Shown here: piece after piece, positions 1 to 7,726 of the stretch | Layout: every line of letters starts with the position of its first letter | How positions within the stretch are numbered: the stretch's first letter is position 1 | NCBI GenBank assembly: GCA_002293425.1 | Contig: DBDE01000037.1 | Span: forward strand, 9,558 to 20,074 | DNA from: Alistipes sp. UBA940 | Lineage (GTDB): Bacteria; Bacteroidota; Bacteroidia; Bacteroidales; Rikenellaceae | Direction of reading: 5' to 3' | DNA length: 10,517 nucleotides | Translations under genes and position numbers: made by a program | Notes under the pieces: model-generated | The model's input: the letters and a program-made list of their open reading frames with translations, nothing else | Told to the model about the DNA's origin: nothing | Database searches by the model: none

Positions 1-23
1 AGCCCTCCGAAGAGGGCTTTTTT
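1..23. terminator. Hairpin terminator next to the nrdD stop, possibly bidirectional
   Basis: A perfect 7-bp stem (AGCCCTC at 1-7, GAGGGCT at 12-18) closes a CGAA loop and is followed on the plus strand by a T run at 18-23. Read on the minus strand the loop is C-UUCG-G, an unusually stable tetraloop, and the hairpin starts directly after the nrdD stop codon (24-26). The plus-strand T run shows it can end a transcript coming from the left. The minus-strand T run, if present, would lie outside the window, so its use for nrdD is inferred. Confidence 0.75.
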
Positions 24-2117
24 CTACGCCAGCTGTCGTGGTGAGGCATAATGGCGGACGGCGGCCTCCTTCTGGCGCGCAGCCGAAAAGTTAGAAACCC
101 GCTTCATATACCCGATTATCCTCGTCAAATAATCCAAATTCTCACTCTCGCACTGCGAACAACGATTCAAATGCCGCTTATCAATATGGCCGCAATCGTT
201 GCAAACCGTATTAGGAATGTTAAACGTGAAATAATTGCACCCCTCCCTGGCCGCCACCTTCAACAAATGGGCATACTGTTCCTTGCTCAAGTGCTCATCC
301 AAATTCATATGCAACGCCGATCCCCCCGTCAAATGCTCGATATACTTCTTACCGTGCATCCGAAACTTGTCGATGATGTTCAAACTCTTATCCTCGACGA
401 CATAGAAATAGGAGTTATAGCAATCCCTACCCACCGTATAACCCGCTTCCCTGTCCCACTTTGCGTGCTTAACCCCAACGTTTTCGGCCGGGATCATCTC
501 GCAATTAAACATCACATCGGGCGTCCTGTACTTCTTATTATACCTCTCCACAGTCCCCAAAATGTCCTGAGTGAACCTGGCATATTCGTCATTATCCGAA
601 ATCTCGATGCCCAAAAACTCCGCCGCTTCGACCAACCCGTTCACGCCGATAGTCAAATACTGCCGGCCCATATTGATATACCCCGCGTCGAACAGCGGCA
701 ACATCCCCTTAGCCTGCATCTCTTTGAGGTTCTCGTTATAAGCCATCTGCACCTTATGCACCAACTCCACAACCTCTTCGAGGAAGAACTGGTAAGAAAT
801 ACCCTGACGAACGGCATACTGAATACAGCGATTGAGGTTGATAGTCAACACGCTCTTGCTGCCCGTCGAAATCCCACCGGCCCCAAGCGTATAACTGAAC
901 TCATTGTCCGTTATCTCATTCCTCAGTCGGCAACAACTCGACAAACTATCCGCATTATCGCTCAAATAGGTGAAAAACGAGTGCCCCTCCGAATACATCT
1001 GCGCCGTAAACTCGCCATACTCCCTATCCTTCGGCTCGCCGTTCTCGGTCAGCATAGCCATAGTCTCCACCGGAAAAGTCAACACCGTACGCAACCGCTC
1101 GGCATTGAACCACCTCATAAACCGCTTCTGAAGCCAACTCAAACCCTCCCAATCGGGCGCACTCCCATCCGGAAAAACAAAATTCTCGAACAACGACTCG
1201 AAATAGTACCTGTCATAGTAAGAAATGTTCCAAAACACCGCCTGGAAATTCCTCGCGCCCGTCGGCTGATTGATCGAATAAACTATCTGCTCGAAATAGT
1301 CCGTTATCACCTTATCCAGCGTCCGCCTCTTCAACGACAAATCGGCCTGAGCATCGGGATTCTTCCAATAATCGCGGCCATACTCCAACCCGATGAAGTA
1401 ATTCATATACATCAAAAACTCCGGCGTTGCACAAGCACCCGACAGCATCGACGAAACAATAAAGACCATATTGACAAACCCGCCCGCAAACGACTTCAAA
1501 TTGGTCGGGGCCTTGCTATTCCCCCCAATCCCGATCGTGCCGCCAATCAACCACGGATACATCGTTATCGAAGCGCAATAATTCGCCAAACTCGTCTCGT
1601 CGTTCTTATAAATAAAGTGATTATTCAGCAAATCTATATACTTATCACTCACCTCCTTGCCATACATCTCCTTCAGCCGATCCGTCAGCATCCGGCGATT
1701 GAGGCGAATGAAATTGCTCTTAGGCAACTCGCCGATCAACGTCGCCATATTCTTCTTCTCGACATTGGCATTGGCGTCGTACTTGCTCCCCGTCGCTGCA
1801 TTCGACGCATCGCAATAATCTATCAAAAACTTCAGCTTCTCACTCACCTCCCTGTCCTCGGCGTGCTGCTGCCGGTACAAAATATAGGCCTTCGCAACAG
1901 TATAATACCGCTCCGCCATCAAAGCGACCTCCACCTGGTTCTGGATCTCCTCCACGGTCATCTCCGATGTGATACTAACCCTCGAAAGGATATTGGTTAT
2001 CACATCTGACGTCGCAAAACTGCCCACCGACAAAAACGCCTTCGAAATGGCATTCTTGATTTTATCCACCGAAAAAGATTCCCTCTTCCCGTCGCGTTTA
2101 ATGATAAATGTTTCCAT
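24..2117 (-). CDS. nrdD: Anaerobic (class III) ribonucleoside-triphosphate reductase
   Basis: This glycyl-radical enzyme makes deoxynucleotides from ribonucleoside triphosphates without oxygen. The 697-residue protein has an ATP-cone allosteric domain at about residues 3-90 (start METFIIKRDG), then the ten-stranded barrel. Cys395-Cys396 in an SSCCRL motif and Cys181 (NYCASITMYPW) are candidates for the active-site cysteines. Near the C-terminus a zinc site is formed by Cys639, Cys642, Cys653 and Cys656, followed by the radical loop TRIIGY with Gly669, 28 residues from the end, as expected for NrdD. Length and motif order match full-length NrdD. The ATG at 2117 is preceded by AAAGGAAA and a -7 promoter box, so the start is well supported. 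The activase NrdG is not in the window; it could lie to the left, beyond the hairpin at 1-23. The gene is separated from the rnf unit by a strong terminator and is probably transcribed alone or with genes to the left. Confidence 0.96.
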   Translation of the reverse strand: METFIIKRDGKRESFSVDKIKNAISKAFLSVGSFATSDVITNILSRVSITSEMTVEEIQNQVEVALMAERYYTVAKAYILYRQQHAEDREVSEKLKFLIDYCDASNAATGSKYDANANVEKKNMATLIGELPKSNFIRLNRRMLTDRLKEMYGKEVSDKYIDLLNNHFIYKNDETSLANYCASITMYPWLIGGTIGIGGNSKAPTNLKSFAGGFVNMVFIVSSMLSGACATPEFLMYMNYFIGLEYGRDYWKNPDAQADLSLKRRTLDKVITDYFEQIVYSINQPTGARNFQAVFWNISYYDRYYFESLFENFVFPDGSAPDWEGLSWLQKRFMRWFNAERLRTVLTFPVETMAMLTENGEPKDREYGEFTAQMYSEGHSFFTYLSDNADSLSSCCRLRNEITDNEFSYTLGAGGISTGSKSVLTINLNRCIQYAVRQGISYQFFLEEVVELVHKVQMAYNENLKEMQAKGMLPLFDAGYINMGRQYLTIGVNGLVEAAEFLGIEISDNDEYARFTQDILGTVERYNKKYRTPDVMFNCEMIPAENVGVKHAKWDREAGYTVGRDCYNSYFYVVEDKSLNIIDKFRMHGKKYIEHLTGGSALHMNLDEHLSKEQYAHLLKVAAREGCNYFTFNIPNTVCNDCGHIDKRHLNRCSQCESENLDYLTRIIGYMKRVSNFSAARQKEAAVRHYASPRQLA

Positions 2118-2141
2118 AAATTTCCTTTGGCTTTACCCCGA

Positions 2142-2169
2142 CAAAACTATCCAAACTTTCCACCACAAA
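2142..2169 (-). promoter_or_regulatory. Probable promoter of nrdD
   Basis: On the minus strand TAGTTTTG (2149-2142) fits the Bacteroidota -7 consensus TAnnTTTG. A TTTG at 2169-2166 may be the -33 element, but the 16-base gap is shorter than the usual 19-21. A start of transcription near 2135-2138 would give a leader of about 20 bases containing the purine-rich AAAGGAAA before the ATG. No NrdR or FNR-type palindrome was recognised. Confidence 0.55.
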
Positions 2170-2172
2170 CCC

Positions 2173-2211
2173 AAAAAATGAGGATAAGTTATCAACAACT
2201 TATCCTCATTT
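2173..2211 (-). terminator. Rho-independent terminator of the rnf unit
   Basis: A perfect 15-bp inverted repeat (arms 2176-2190 and 2197-2211, six-base loop ATCAAC) is followed on the minus strand by a run of six Ts (2178-2173). It lies 43 bases after the rnfA stop and upstream of the nrdD promoter, so it should separate the two transcripts. The arms are also flanked by a few Ts on the plus-strand side, but no plus-strand gene ends here. Confidence 0.9.
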
Positions 2212-2253
2212 AACGCAAAGACCGAACCCAATATTATCTAACGCACAATCTTC

Positions 2254-2826
2254 CTAAACAAGTCCGGAAAACCCCATAAACGCCATCGCCAAAATGCCCG
2301 CAACAACCAGTGCTATAGGAGTGCCCTTCAAAGCCTTCGGAACATTCTCCAACTCCAACCGCTCGCGAATACCCGCAAAAATCACCAAAGCCAACGCAAA
2401 ACCCACCGCCGTAGCAAAAGCAAAAACCACCGACTCCAACAAATCGAACTCCTTCTGAACCAACAAAATAGCCACCCCGAGTACCGCACAATTGGTCGTG
2501 ATAAGAGGTAAAAAAATCCCCAACGCCTGATACAACACCGGACTCACCTTCTTGATAACCAGCTCCACCATCTGCACCAGCGACGCAATAACAAGGATAA
2601 AGACAATAGTCTGCATATAAGTTATCCCCAACGGCACCAGCACATAATATTGGAGCAAATAAGCAACCACCGCCGCAATAGTCGTGACAAAAACCACCGC
2701 CGCACCCATCCCCAGCGAAGTGCTCACCTTGTTCGATACCCCCAAAAAAGGACATATCCCCAAAAACTGCGCAAAAACCACATTGTTGACCAATATGGCT
2801 CCGATAATGATCAAAACTATCTCCAT
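2254..2826 (-). CDS. rnfA: Rnf complex membrane subunit RnfA
   Basis: RnfA is an integral membrane subunit of the ion-translocating ferredoxin:NAD oxidoreductase. The protein (190 residues from the ATG) is almost entirely hydrophobic with about six membrane segments. It carries the paired cysteine motifs of the RnfA/RnfE (NqrE/NqrD) family: FLGICPFLG near the N-terminus (Cys25) and LITTNCAVLG in the middle (Cys113). In this family these are proposed to hold an iron-sulfur centre between the two subunits inside the membrane. The start is ambiguous by one codon: the ATG at 2826 gives a one-base TGATG overlap with rnfE, and the GTG at 2829 would give a four-base overlap. I chose ATG. It is the last gene of the unit, followed by a strong terminator. 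Confidence 0.95.
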   Translation of the reverse strand: MEIVLIIIGAILVNNVVFAQFLGICPFLGVSNKVSTSLGMGAAVVFVTTIAAVVAYLLQYYVLVPLGITYMQTIVFILVIASLVQMVELVIKKVSPVLYQALGIFLPLITTNCAVLGVAILLVQKEFDLLESVVFAFATAVGFALALVIFAGIRERLELENVPKALKGTPIALVVAGILAMAFMGFSGLV

Positions 2827-3407
2827 CACTTAGAGGTTAACTTATTAAACAAAACCATCAAATAACCCAGCACCAAAAACGCCCCCGGTGCCAACACAAA
2901 GATCAACATCCCGTCACCCGTAATAAACTTATGGCCGAATATCGCCCCGCTGCCCAAAATCTCCCTAACAGCCCCGACAACCGTCAACGACAGGGTAAAT
3001 CCCAACCCGATCCCCACTCCGTCCAACGCCGAATCGACAACGCCGTTCTTAGCCGCAAAGCCCTCGGCCCGCCCGAGAATAATGCAATTCACAACAATAA
3101 GCGGAATAAACACCCCCAGCGTCTTATACAAATCGGGCAAATAAGCCCTCATACACAACTCGACTATCGTCACAAAAGCGGCAATAATAACGATATAAGC
3201 CGGGATCCTGACCTTCGACGGAATGAGGTTCTTAACCATCGAGATAACCACATTGCTCAATACCAACACCGCCATAGTCGCCGCGCCCATCCCCGCACCG
3301 TTCAAGGCCGAAGTGGTCGTGCCCAGCGTGGGGCACATCCCCAGCAAGAGCACAAAAGTGGGGTTGTTCTTAACGATCCCCGAAAGTATAATATTCAACT
3401 TCTTCAT
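2826..3407 (-). CDS. rnfE: Rnf complex membrane subunit RnfE
   Basis: RnfE is the partner of RnfA in the membrane core of the Rnf complex and is homologous to NqrD. The 193-residue protein has about six hydrophobic segments and the matching motifs LLGMCPTLGTTTSA (Cys25) and IPLIVVNCIILGRAEGFA (Cys108). The motif GRAEGFAAK after the second cysteine is typical of RnfE rather than RnfA and settles the assignment. The ATG at 3407 overlaps the rnfG stop in an ATGA, which points to translational coupling. Confidence 0.96.
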   Translation of the reverse strand: MKKLNIILSGIVKNNPTFVLLLGMCPTLGTTTSALNGAGMGAATMAVLVLSNVVISMVKNLIPSKVRIPAYIVIIAAFVTIVELCMRAYLPDLYKTLGVFIPLIVVNCIILGRAEGFAAKNGVVDSALDGVGIGLGFTLSLTVVGAVREILGSGAIFGHKFITGDGMLIFVLAPGAFLVLGYLMVLFNKLTSK

Positions 3408-4003
3408 AGCTCCGTCGATTTTACATTGGAAGTCGCTCCCGTAGAGCCGTCGACACTGCCCCCCAGCGCGCGAAAAGCACGTCCCACGGCATCGACCCAG
3501 GCCCGCGAAGTGATAGTGGCAGCAGTAAGCGCATCCACATCGCCCCCGTCCTTGGCCACCGACAAATTCATCTCCCCAAGATTCTTATCCCTAACGGAAG
3601 CAAAAAGCGGATTTCCCTCCTCGGTCATCTTATCTCCCAGCCCAGGCGTCTCGGCGTGCTGCAAAACCTTCACCCCCACGACCCGCAACTGAGCATCGAA
3701 ACCAACCATAAGCCGTATCTCGCCCGAAAACCCGTTCTTCGTAGCCGTCTCGACAGCATAACCCACCACCTCGCCGTCCTGAGTGGCGGTATTGACAACA
3801 ACAGGTATATCATCGACCGCAATCTCCGAAACAGAAGTGGAATCGAAAGGAGGCAACACCTCGGCCAAAGCCGCCATAACCGCCGCCTGGGAAGCCAGCT
3901 TAATGGGCTCTTCCGTAACCTTATAAACATAACCCACTCCCGCCGAGGCCAGCAACGTGATGGCTCCCAGCACCAAAACCATATTCAACAACGTGTTCTT
4001 CAT
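3404..4003 (-). CDS. rnfG: Rnf complex flavoprotein subunit RnfG
   Basis: RnfG is a single-span membrane subunit with a large periplasmic domain that carries covalently bound FMN, attached by an ApbE-type flavin transferase. The 199-residue protein has an N-terminal membrane helix (about residues 7-27), the conserved HAETPGLG segment (116-123), and the flavinylation site DALTAATITSRA, where Thr163 is the predicted FMN acceptor. The motif has Ala where many family members have Gly (TGAT), an acceptable variant. The last 15 residues contain a second match to the flavinylation consensus, DGSTGATS (185-192), outside the expected folded domain. The ORF overlaps rnfD upstream and rnfE downstream by 4 bases each. 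No apbE gene is in the window. Confidence 0.95.
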   Translation of the reverse strand: MKNTLLNMVLVLGAITLLASAGVGYVYKVTEEPIKLASQAAVMAALAEVLPPFDSTSVSEIAVDDIPVVVNTATQDGEVVGYAVETATKNGFSGEIRLMVGFDAQLRVVGVKVLQHAETPGLGDKMTEEGNPLFASVRDKNLGEMNLSVAKDGGDVDALTAATITSRAWVDAVGRAFRALGGSVDGSTGATSNVKSTEL

Positions 4004-4917
4004 CGGCGTACCTTATTAATCAGCGGAACCAGCGAATTCATAATCAAAATAGCAAACGACATCCCCTCGGGATAAGCTCCCCACAGCCGGATCACAATAG
4101 TGATAACCCCGATCCCCGTCCCAAATATCAATCCACCCCTCCAACCCATCGGCGAAGTGGAGTAATCGGTAGCCATAAACAGCGCACCCAGCATAGCCCC
4201 CCCTGTCAACAAATGGAACAACGGCGACATATAAACACCGGGATTCACAAACCACAAAACGGCACTGAACAGAGCCATACTCCCCAGCACCGCAACCGGA
4301 ATTTGCCAAGTAATAACCCTTCTGGCCAGCAAATACAATCCCCCCAACAACAAAGCCAACGCCGCAACCTCACCCAGCGACCCGCTCTTAAAGCCCATCA
4401 ACAAACTATTGTAATCCACCGCATCGAGCCCGCCGCTCTTAGCCAACGCCAACGGAGTCGCACCCGAAACCCCATCGACCGGCGGAAAAGTGGTCATCTG
4501 GACCGGATAAGCCACCAACAAAAACACACGACCCACCAACGCCGGATTAAACGGATTCTTACCCAATCCCCCAAAAGTCATCTTCCCGATCCCGATAGCC
4601 ACAAACGACCCCAAAATGACCAACCACAGCGGAATGTTCGAAGGCAAATTGAAAGCCAACAGCACCCCCGTCACCACAGCCGACAAATTGCCGACACTCG
4701 TCCCGCCATCACCCAGCAAAAACCTGCCCGCCAACCACTCGAAAACCACACACGAGCCCACCGCAACCGCCGTAACAGCCAGCACATCGAACCCGAAAAC
4801 CCACACCGACACCGCCAAAGCAGGCAAAAGAGCTATCAGCACATCCCCCATAATGCCCCGCGTGCTCCTGCGCGAAAACAGGTGCGGCGAGGGCGATATT
4901 GTTAATTTATGTTCCAT
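4000..4917 (-). CDS. rnfD: Rnf complex membrane flavoprotein subunit RnfD
   Basis: RnfD is a polytopic membrane subunit of Rnf, homologous to NqrB, that binds FMN covalently and is thought to take part in ion pumping. The 305-residue protein begins with the family N-terminus LTISPSPHLFSRRSTRGIM, has many hydrophobic helices, contains GLGKNPFNPALVGR (117-130) and the flavin attachment site DGVSGATPLA with Thr154 as acceptor. Length is within the family range. The ATG at 4917 is five bases downstream of two AATTACG heptad repeats and has no clear Shine-Dalgarno sequence. It overlaps rnfG by 4 bases. Confidence 0.96.
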   Translation of the reverse strand: MEHKLTISPSPHLFSRRSTRGIMGDVLIALLPALAVSVWVFGFDVLAVTAVAVGSCVVFEWLAGRFLLGDGGTSVGNLSAVVTGVLLAFNLPSNIPLWLVILGSFVAIGIGKMTFGGLGKNPFNPALVGRVFLLVAYPVQMTTFPPVDGVSGATPLALAKSGGLDAVDYNSLLMGFKSGSLGEVAALALLLGGLYLLARRVITWQIPVAVLGSMALFSAVLWFVNPGVYMSPLFHLLTGGAMLGALFMATDYSTSPMGWRGGLIFGTGIGVITIVIRLWGAYPEGMSFAILIMNSLVPLINKVRR

Positions 4918-4974
4918 AAATTCAATTACGAATTACGAGTTAGCCACCACACGGGCCGGCCACGCAAAAATTTT
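4918..4974 (-). repeat. rnfC-rnfD spacer with heptad repeat copy A
   Basis: This 57-bp gap interrupts an otherwise overlapping gene series. On the plus strand it holds two tandem AATTACG heptads (4924-4937) followed by AGTTAGCCACC. The string AATTACGAGTTRGCYAC is shared with copy C in the rnfB-rnfC spacer. On the mRNA the heptads end five bases before the rnfD ATG. The spacer also has the palindrome GGCCGGCC at 4954-4961. No terminator or promoter is evident. Confidence 0.6.
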
Positions 4975-6315
4975 TTATCTATTTAATCTTGAACGAATTA
5001 TCTTCCCGACCTCCGCCTTTCCCAGCCGAATCCAATCCAACAACGGGATCTTGGCAGGGCAGGTATAAGAACAACACCCACACTCGATGCAATCCATCAC
5101 CCTGTGTGTCTCGACCTCATCCCACCGCTGCTTCTGAACAAGCGGCGCAAGCAAATAAGGCTCCAACCCCATAGGACAAACAGTCAAACACTTGCCGCAC
5201 TTAATGCAATCCGACTCCGCACAACGAACAGCCGTCCGCCTGTCCAAAACCAAAATCCCGCTCGTTCCCTTAGTCACCGGCGCATCGAGATTACTCATCG
5301 CACGACCCATCATCGGTCCGCCGCCAATCACCTTACCACAATCCTCAGGCAAACCGCCCACCGCATCCAAAAGCGCAGAAACAGGCGTCCCGATCCTGAC
5401 CAAAAAATTGGCCGGCCGCTCCACCGCACCCGTCACCGTCACCACCCTTTCAACCAACGGCTTGTTCTTCATCACCGCCTCATAAACCGCAAAAGCCGTC
5501 CCCACATTCTGCACCACGCAACCCACGTCGATAGGCAAACCGCCCGAAGGAACCGTCCGTCCCGTAATGGCCGTTATCAACTGCTTCTCGCCCCCCTGCG
5601 GATACTTCACTTTGAGCGGAACTATCTCCATCGGCGGTAACTCCCGCAAAATATTGCCATATACCTTTCGCAACACATCAATCGCATCGGGCTTATTGTT
5701 CTCGACCCCGACGAAGGTCTTCTCGACCCCCAAAGCGCGCGCCAACAAACCCACCCCGACCAAAACCTCAGCCGTATGTTCAAGCATCACGCGATGGTCG
5801 GAGGTCAAAAAAGGCTCACACTCCACCCCATTGATAATCAGCATCTCGGCCTTCTTACCCTGCGGCGGCGTCAACTTCACACTCGTCGGAAACGTCGCAC
5901 CACCCATCCCCACTATGCCCGCATCGGCAATCTTCTTCACGATCTCCTCGGCCGACATCTGGCAATCATACCCCACCCTGTCCGTCCGGTCGATCTGGGG
6001 CATCCACTCGTCGCCCTCCACCGAAATAGTGACCGACAAGCCCTTGATCCCCGACCCGTTAGCCACCATATCCACCCCCGCAACCGTCCCCGACACCGGC
6101 GAATGAACCGGAGCCGAAACAAACCCCGCAGCCTTACCCAGCAACTGTCCCACCAAAACCCTGTCGCCCTTAGCCACCACCGCTTCGGCAGGTGCGCCCA
6201 AGTGCTGCGACAACGGCACAACCACCGTCCCGGGAACAGGAAGCACCTCGACAGGAACCCCCGCACTCAACTTATTCTCCGGCGGATGAACCCCGCCCCT
6301 CGGAAATGTCTTCAT
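4975..6315 (-). CDS. rnfC: Rnf complex NADH-binding subunit RnfC
   Basis: RnfC is the peripheral cytoplasmic subunit where electrons meet NAD(H). The 446-residue protein starts with the family motif GGVHPPENK (residues 7-15), has a biotinyl-lipoyl-like segment (HSPVSGTV, 71-78), then the glycine-rich nucleotide-binding stretch GMGGATFPTSVKL (136-148), NGVECEP (162-168), YPQGGEKQL (238-246) and GGGPMMGRAM (331-340). Two [4Fe-4S] sites follow: Cys370, Cys373, Cys376, Cys380 and Cys409, Cys412, Cys415, Cys419. It resembles the Bacteroidota form, without the long repetitive C-terminal tail seen in enterobacterial RnfC. The ATG at 6315 is preceded two bases upstream by a heptad repeat element. It is separated from rnfB by a 176-bp spacer, unusual for this cluster. 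Confidence 0.97.
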   Translation of the reverse strand: MKTFPRGGVHPPENKLSAGVPVEVLPVPGTVVVPLSQHLGAPAEAVVAKGDRVLVGQLLGKAAGFVSAPVHSPVSGTVAGVDMVANGSGIKGLSVTISVEGDEWMPQIDRTDRVGYDCQMSAEEIVKKIADAGIVGMGGATFPTSVKLTPPQGKKAEMLIINGVECEPFLTSDHRVMLEHTAEVLVGVGLLARALGVEKTFVGVENNKPDAIDVLRKVYGNILRELPPMEIVPLKVKYPQGGEKQLITAITGRTVPSGGLPIDVGCVVQNVGTAFAVYEAVMKNKPLVERVVTVTGAVERPANFLVRIGTPVSALLDAVGGLPEDCGKVIGGGPMMGRAMSNLDAPVTKGTSGILVLDRRTAVRCAESDCIKCGKCLTVCPMGLEPYLLAPLVQKQRWDEVETHRVMDCIECGCCSYTCPAKIPLLDWIRLGKAEVGKIIRSRLNR

Positions 6316-6436
6316 TCAATTACGAATTTGCGCCAAAGTTGAGCGCGATAAAAATTCATTTTTAATCGCCGAAACGCCAAGCAAATCAGCGAAACTAATT
6401 ACGAATTACAAATTACGAGTTGGCTACGCAGAACTT
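6316..6436 (-). repeat. rnfB-rnfC spacer with heptad repeat copies B and C
   Basis: Copy B is one AATTACG at 6318-6324 followed by a decayed unit AATTTGC, two bases upstream of the rnfC ATG. Copy C is three tandem units AATTACG, AATTACA, AATTACG at 6397-6417 followed by AGTTGGCTACGC. Between them lies an A/T-rich imperfect hairpin (GCGATAAAAAT paired with ATTTTTAATCGC, about 6345-6368). No ORF of note and no convincing promoter was found; a CAACTTTG near 6334-6341 lacks a -33 partner. Together with the hairpins at 6437-6489 this looks like an inserted non-coding cassette. Confidence 0.55.
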
Positions 6437-6489
6437 TCAGCCCGCCCGACCCCCCTACGGGCGGGGCTGACGGCTTTCTACGAAAGCCG
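6437..6489 (-). other. Two adjacent intercistronic hairpins after rnfB
   Basis: Hairpin 1 pairs 6437-6447 with 6459-6470 (11 bp, G/C-rich, one bulged base, 11-base loop). Hairpin 2 pairs CGGCTTTC (6471-6478) with GAAAGCCG (6482-6489), a perfect 8-bp stem with a three-base loop. They start three bases after the rnfB stop. Neither is followed by a T run on the minus strand, so they are not typical terminators. They may be RNA processing or stabilising structures, or part of a repeat element. Confidence 0.6.
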
Positions 6490-6491
6490 AA

Positions 6492-7319
6492 TCAGACCTC
6501 TGCAACAACTTTTTTCGGCGGAAAATTGGTCTCGACTATCGCCCCCGTCGGGCACTCGCCCACACACTTGCGACAAAGCCGGCACTTAACCGGATCGATA
6601 TAAGCGAGATTATCCGCCATCGCAATAGCATCGAACTCACACACCTTCACGCACTTACCGCACCCGATGCACCCCGCCTGACAAGCCTTCCGCGTCACCG
6701 CCCCTTTATCCCTGCTCACACACGACACAAACACACGACGACCCTTAGGCCCCTTACGCCTCAACTCGATAATAACCTTAGGACACGCCTTCACACACTT
6801 CCCACACGAAGTACACTTCTCATCCGACACCACCGGAAGGCCCGTCGAAGCATCCATATAAATAGCGTCGAAATCGCAAACCGAAACACAATCGCCCATT
6901 CCCAAACAACCGAACGAGCACCCCGTCTGGCCCGCATAAGTGGAAGCAGCAACAGCACACGACCGCGCTCCGTCGAAATGCGAAAGCACCGGACGCACCG
7001 CACAACTCCCCCCACACCTCACCACCGCAACCTCAGGCTCGCGCACAACCGCCGCCCTGCCCAAAAACTCGGCAACAACACCCATCGTCGAAGCACCCCC
7101 CACCGGGCAATACAACTCCTCCGAATAATCCGTCACCAACGCCGTAGCCAAACCACGACACCCTGGATAACCGCAAGCACCACAATTAGCCCCCGGAAGC
7201 AACCCCTCGACGGTATCTATCCGCGGATCCTCCTCGACGTGGAACCGCTTGGCCACAACAAACAACACCCCAGCCAGCAACACCCCCAAAACAACAAGAA
7301 CAACGACAGTATAAATCAT
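6492..7319 (-). CDS. rnfB: Rnf complex iron-sulfur subunit RnfB
   Basis: RnfB is the membrane-anchored iron-sulfur protein taken to be the ferredoxin-side entry point of Rnf. The 275-residue protein has an N-terminal membrane helix (about 3-22), then the Fe-S domain Cys46-x2-Cys49-x4-Cys54 with Cys71 (NCGACGYPGC). A middle cysteine-rich region follows (Cys102, Cys106, Cys121, Cys134, Cys138, Cys144, Cys148; motif GCLGMGDCVSVCDFDAI). Three ferredoxin-like CxxCxxCxxxC sets come next: 169-179, 217-227 and 246-256. In all 25 cysteines are present, enough for up to six [4Fe-4S] clusters. This is the long, clostridial/Bacteroidota-type RnfB rather than the shorter enterobacterial RsxB. The ATG at 7319 overlaps the rseC stop in an ATGA. 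Confidence 0.97.
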   Translation of the reverse strand: MIYTVVVLVVLGVLLAGVLFVVAKRFHVEEDPRIDTVEGLLPGANCGACGYPGCRGLATALVTDYSEELYCPVGGASTMGVVAEFLGRAAVVREPEVAVVRCGGSCAVRPVLSHFDGARSCAVAASTYAGQTGCSFGCLGMGDCVSVCDFDAIYMDASTGLPVVSDEKCTSCGKCVKACPKVIIELRRKGPKGRRVFVSCVSRDKGAVTRKACQAGCIGCGKCVKVCEFDAIAMADNLAYIDPVKCRLCRKCVGECPTGAIVETNFPPKKVVAEV

Positions 7320-7726
7320 ATCTTTCTCACCTTAAACACAATCTCTTTCTCGATCCTTTTACGGAAAAAAAACAACACCACATAATACAAGCACATCGAC
7401 CCCAGCGCAATCAACCCGCCATACAACTCGGGCAAAAAGCGCAAAGTGACAAGCAACGTACCCAGCAAAATGAAAAACGGCACCATATAGGCCCAAACAG
7501 CCGCTCTGATGCCCATCGTCTCCTCGACACCCAACATCACCTCTTCGCCCACCTTATAATACTCGGCCAGCGGCTCCCAAACGCTCACAAACCTGCCCCC
7601 CTCGTCCTGACCACACAACGCCTTCGCCTTACACCCCGCGCAAGCCCCATCGACCGAGAACTCGACCTCGACCAACTTCTCGCCCACAGCACTGACAACC
7701 CCCCTATGTTCAACCAACTTACTCAC
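7316..7726 (-). CDS. rseC: RseC/MucC-family membrane protein
   Basis: A small membrane protein of the RseC family, which accompanies Rnf/Rsx gene clusters. In Escherichia coli RseC is tied to the SoxR-reducing system and the sigma-E pathway; its exact role here is unknown. The 136-residue form has a soluble N-terminal part with the family cysteine motif ACAGCKAKALCG (Cys29, Cys32, Cys38), then two membrane helices at about 73-95 and 102-121, and a basic tail (FRKRIEKEIVFKVRKI). The start chosen is the GTG at 7726, which overlaps the nadE stop as GTGA. The frame is open further upstream to an ATG at 7810, but that would place 28 extra residues, unlike the family, inside nadE. The downstream end overlaps rnfB by 4 bases. 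Confidence 0.88.
   Translation of the reverse strand: MSKLVEHRGVVSAVGEKLVEVEFSVDGACAGCKAKALCGQDEGGRFVSVWEPLAEYYKVGEEVMLGVEETMGIRAAVWAYMVPFFILLGTLLVTLRFLPELYGGLIALGSMCLYYVVLFFFRKRIEKEIVFKVRKI

Noticed and set aside
51..2009. A long open frame on the plus strand (652 codons) opposite nrdD
   Set aside because: It mirrors nrdD, its translation is rich in Arg, His, Pro and Leu with no recognisable domain, and it is explained by the codon use of the real gene.
2187..2197. TTATCAACA within the rnf terminator, one mismatch from a DnaA box (TTATCCACA)
   Set aside because: A single near-match inside a perfect terminator stem-loop, with no cluster of boxes or A/T-rich unwinding region nearby.
2234..2755. 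A 173-codon Gly/Cys/Val-rich frame overlapping rnfA on the same strand
   Set aside because: It is a frame-shifted reading of rnfA; the low-complexity composition and the intact RnfA frame make it a shadow.
6316..6370. CAACTTTG on the minus strand as a possible internal promoter for rnfC
   Set aside because: The first base departs from TAnnTTTG and no -33 TTTG lies at a suitable distance.
4918..6426. The AATTACG repeats as a CRISPR array
   Set aside because: The units are 7 bp, contiguous, only one to three per site and without spacers of regular length.
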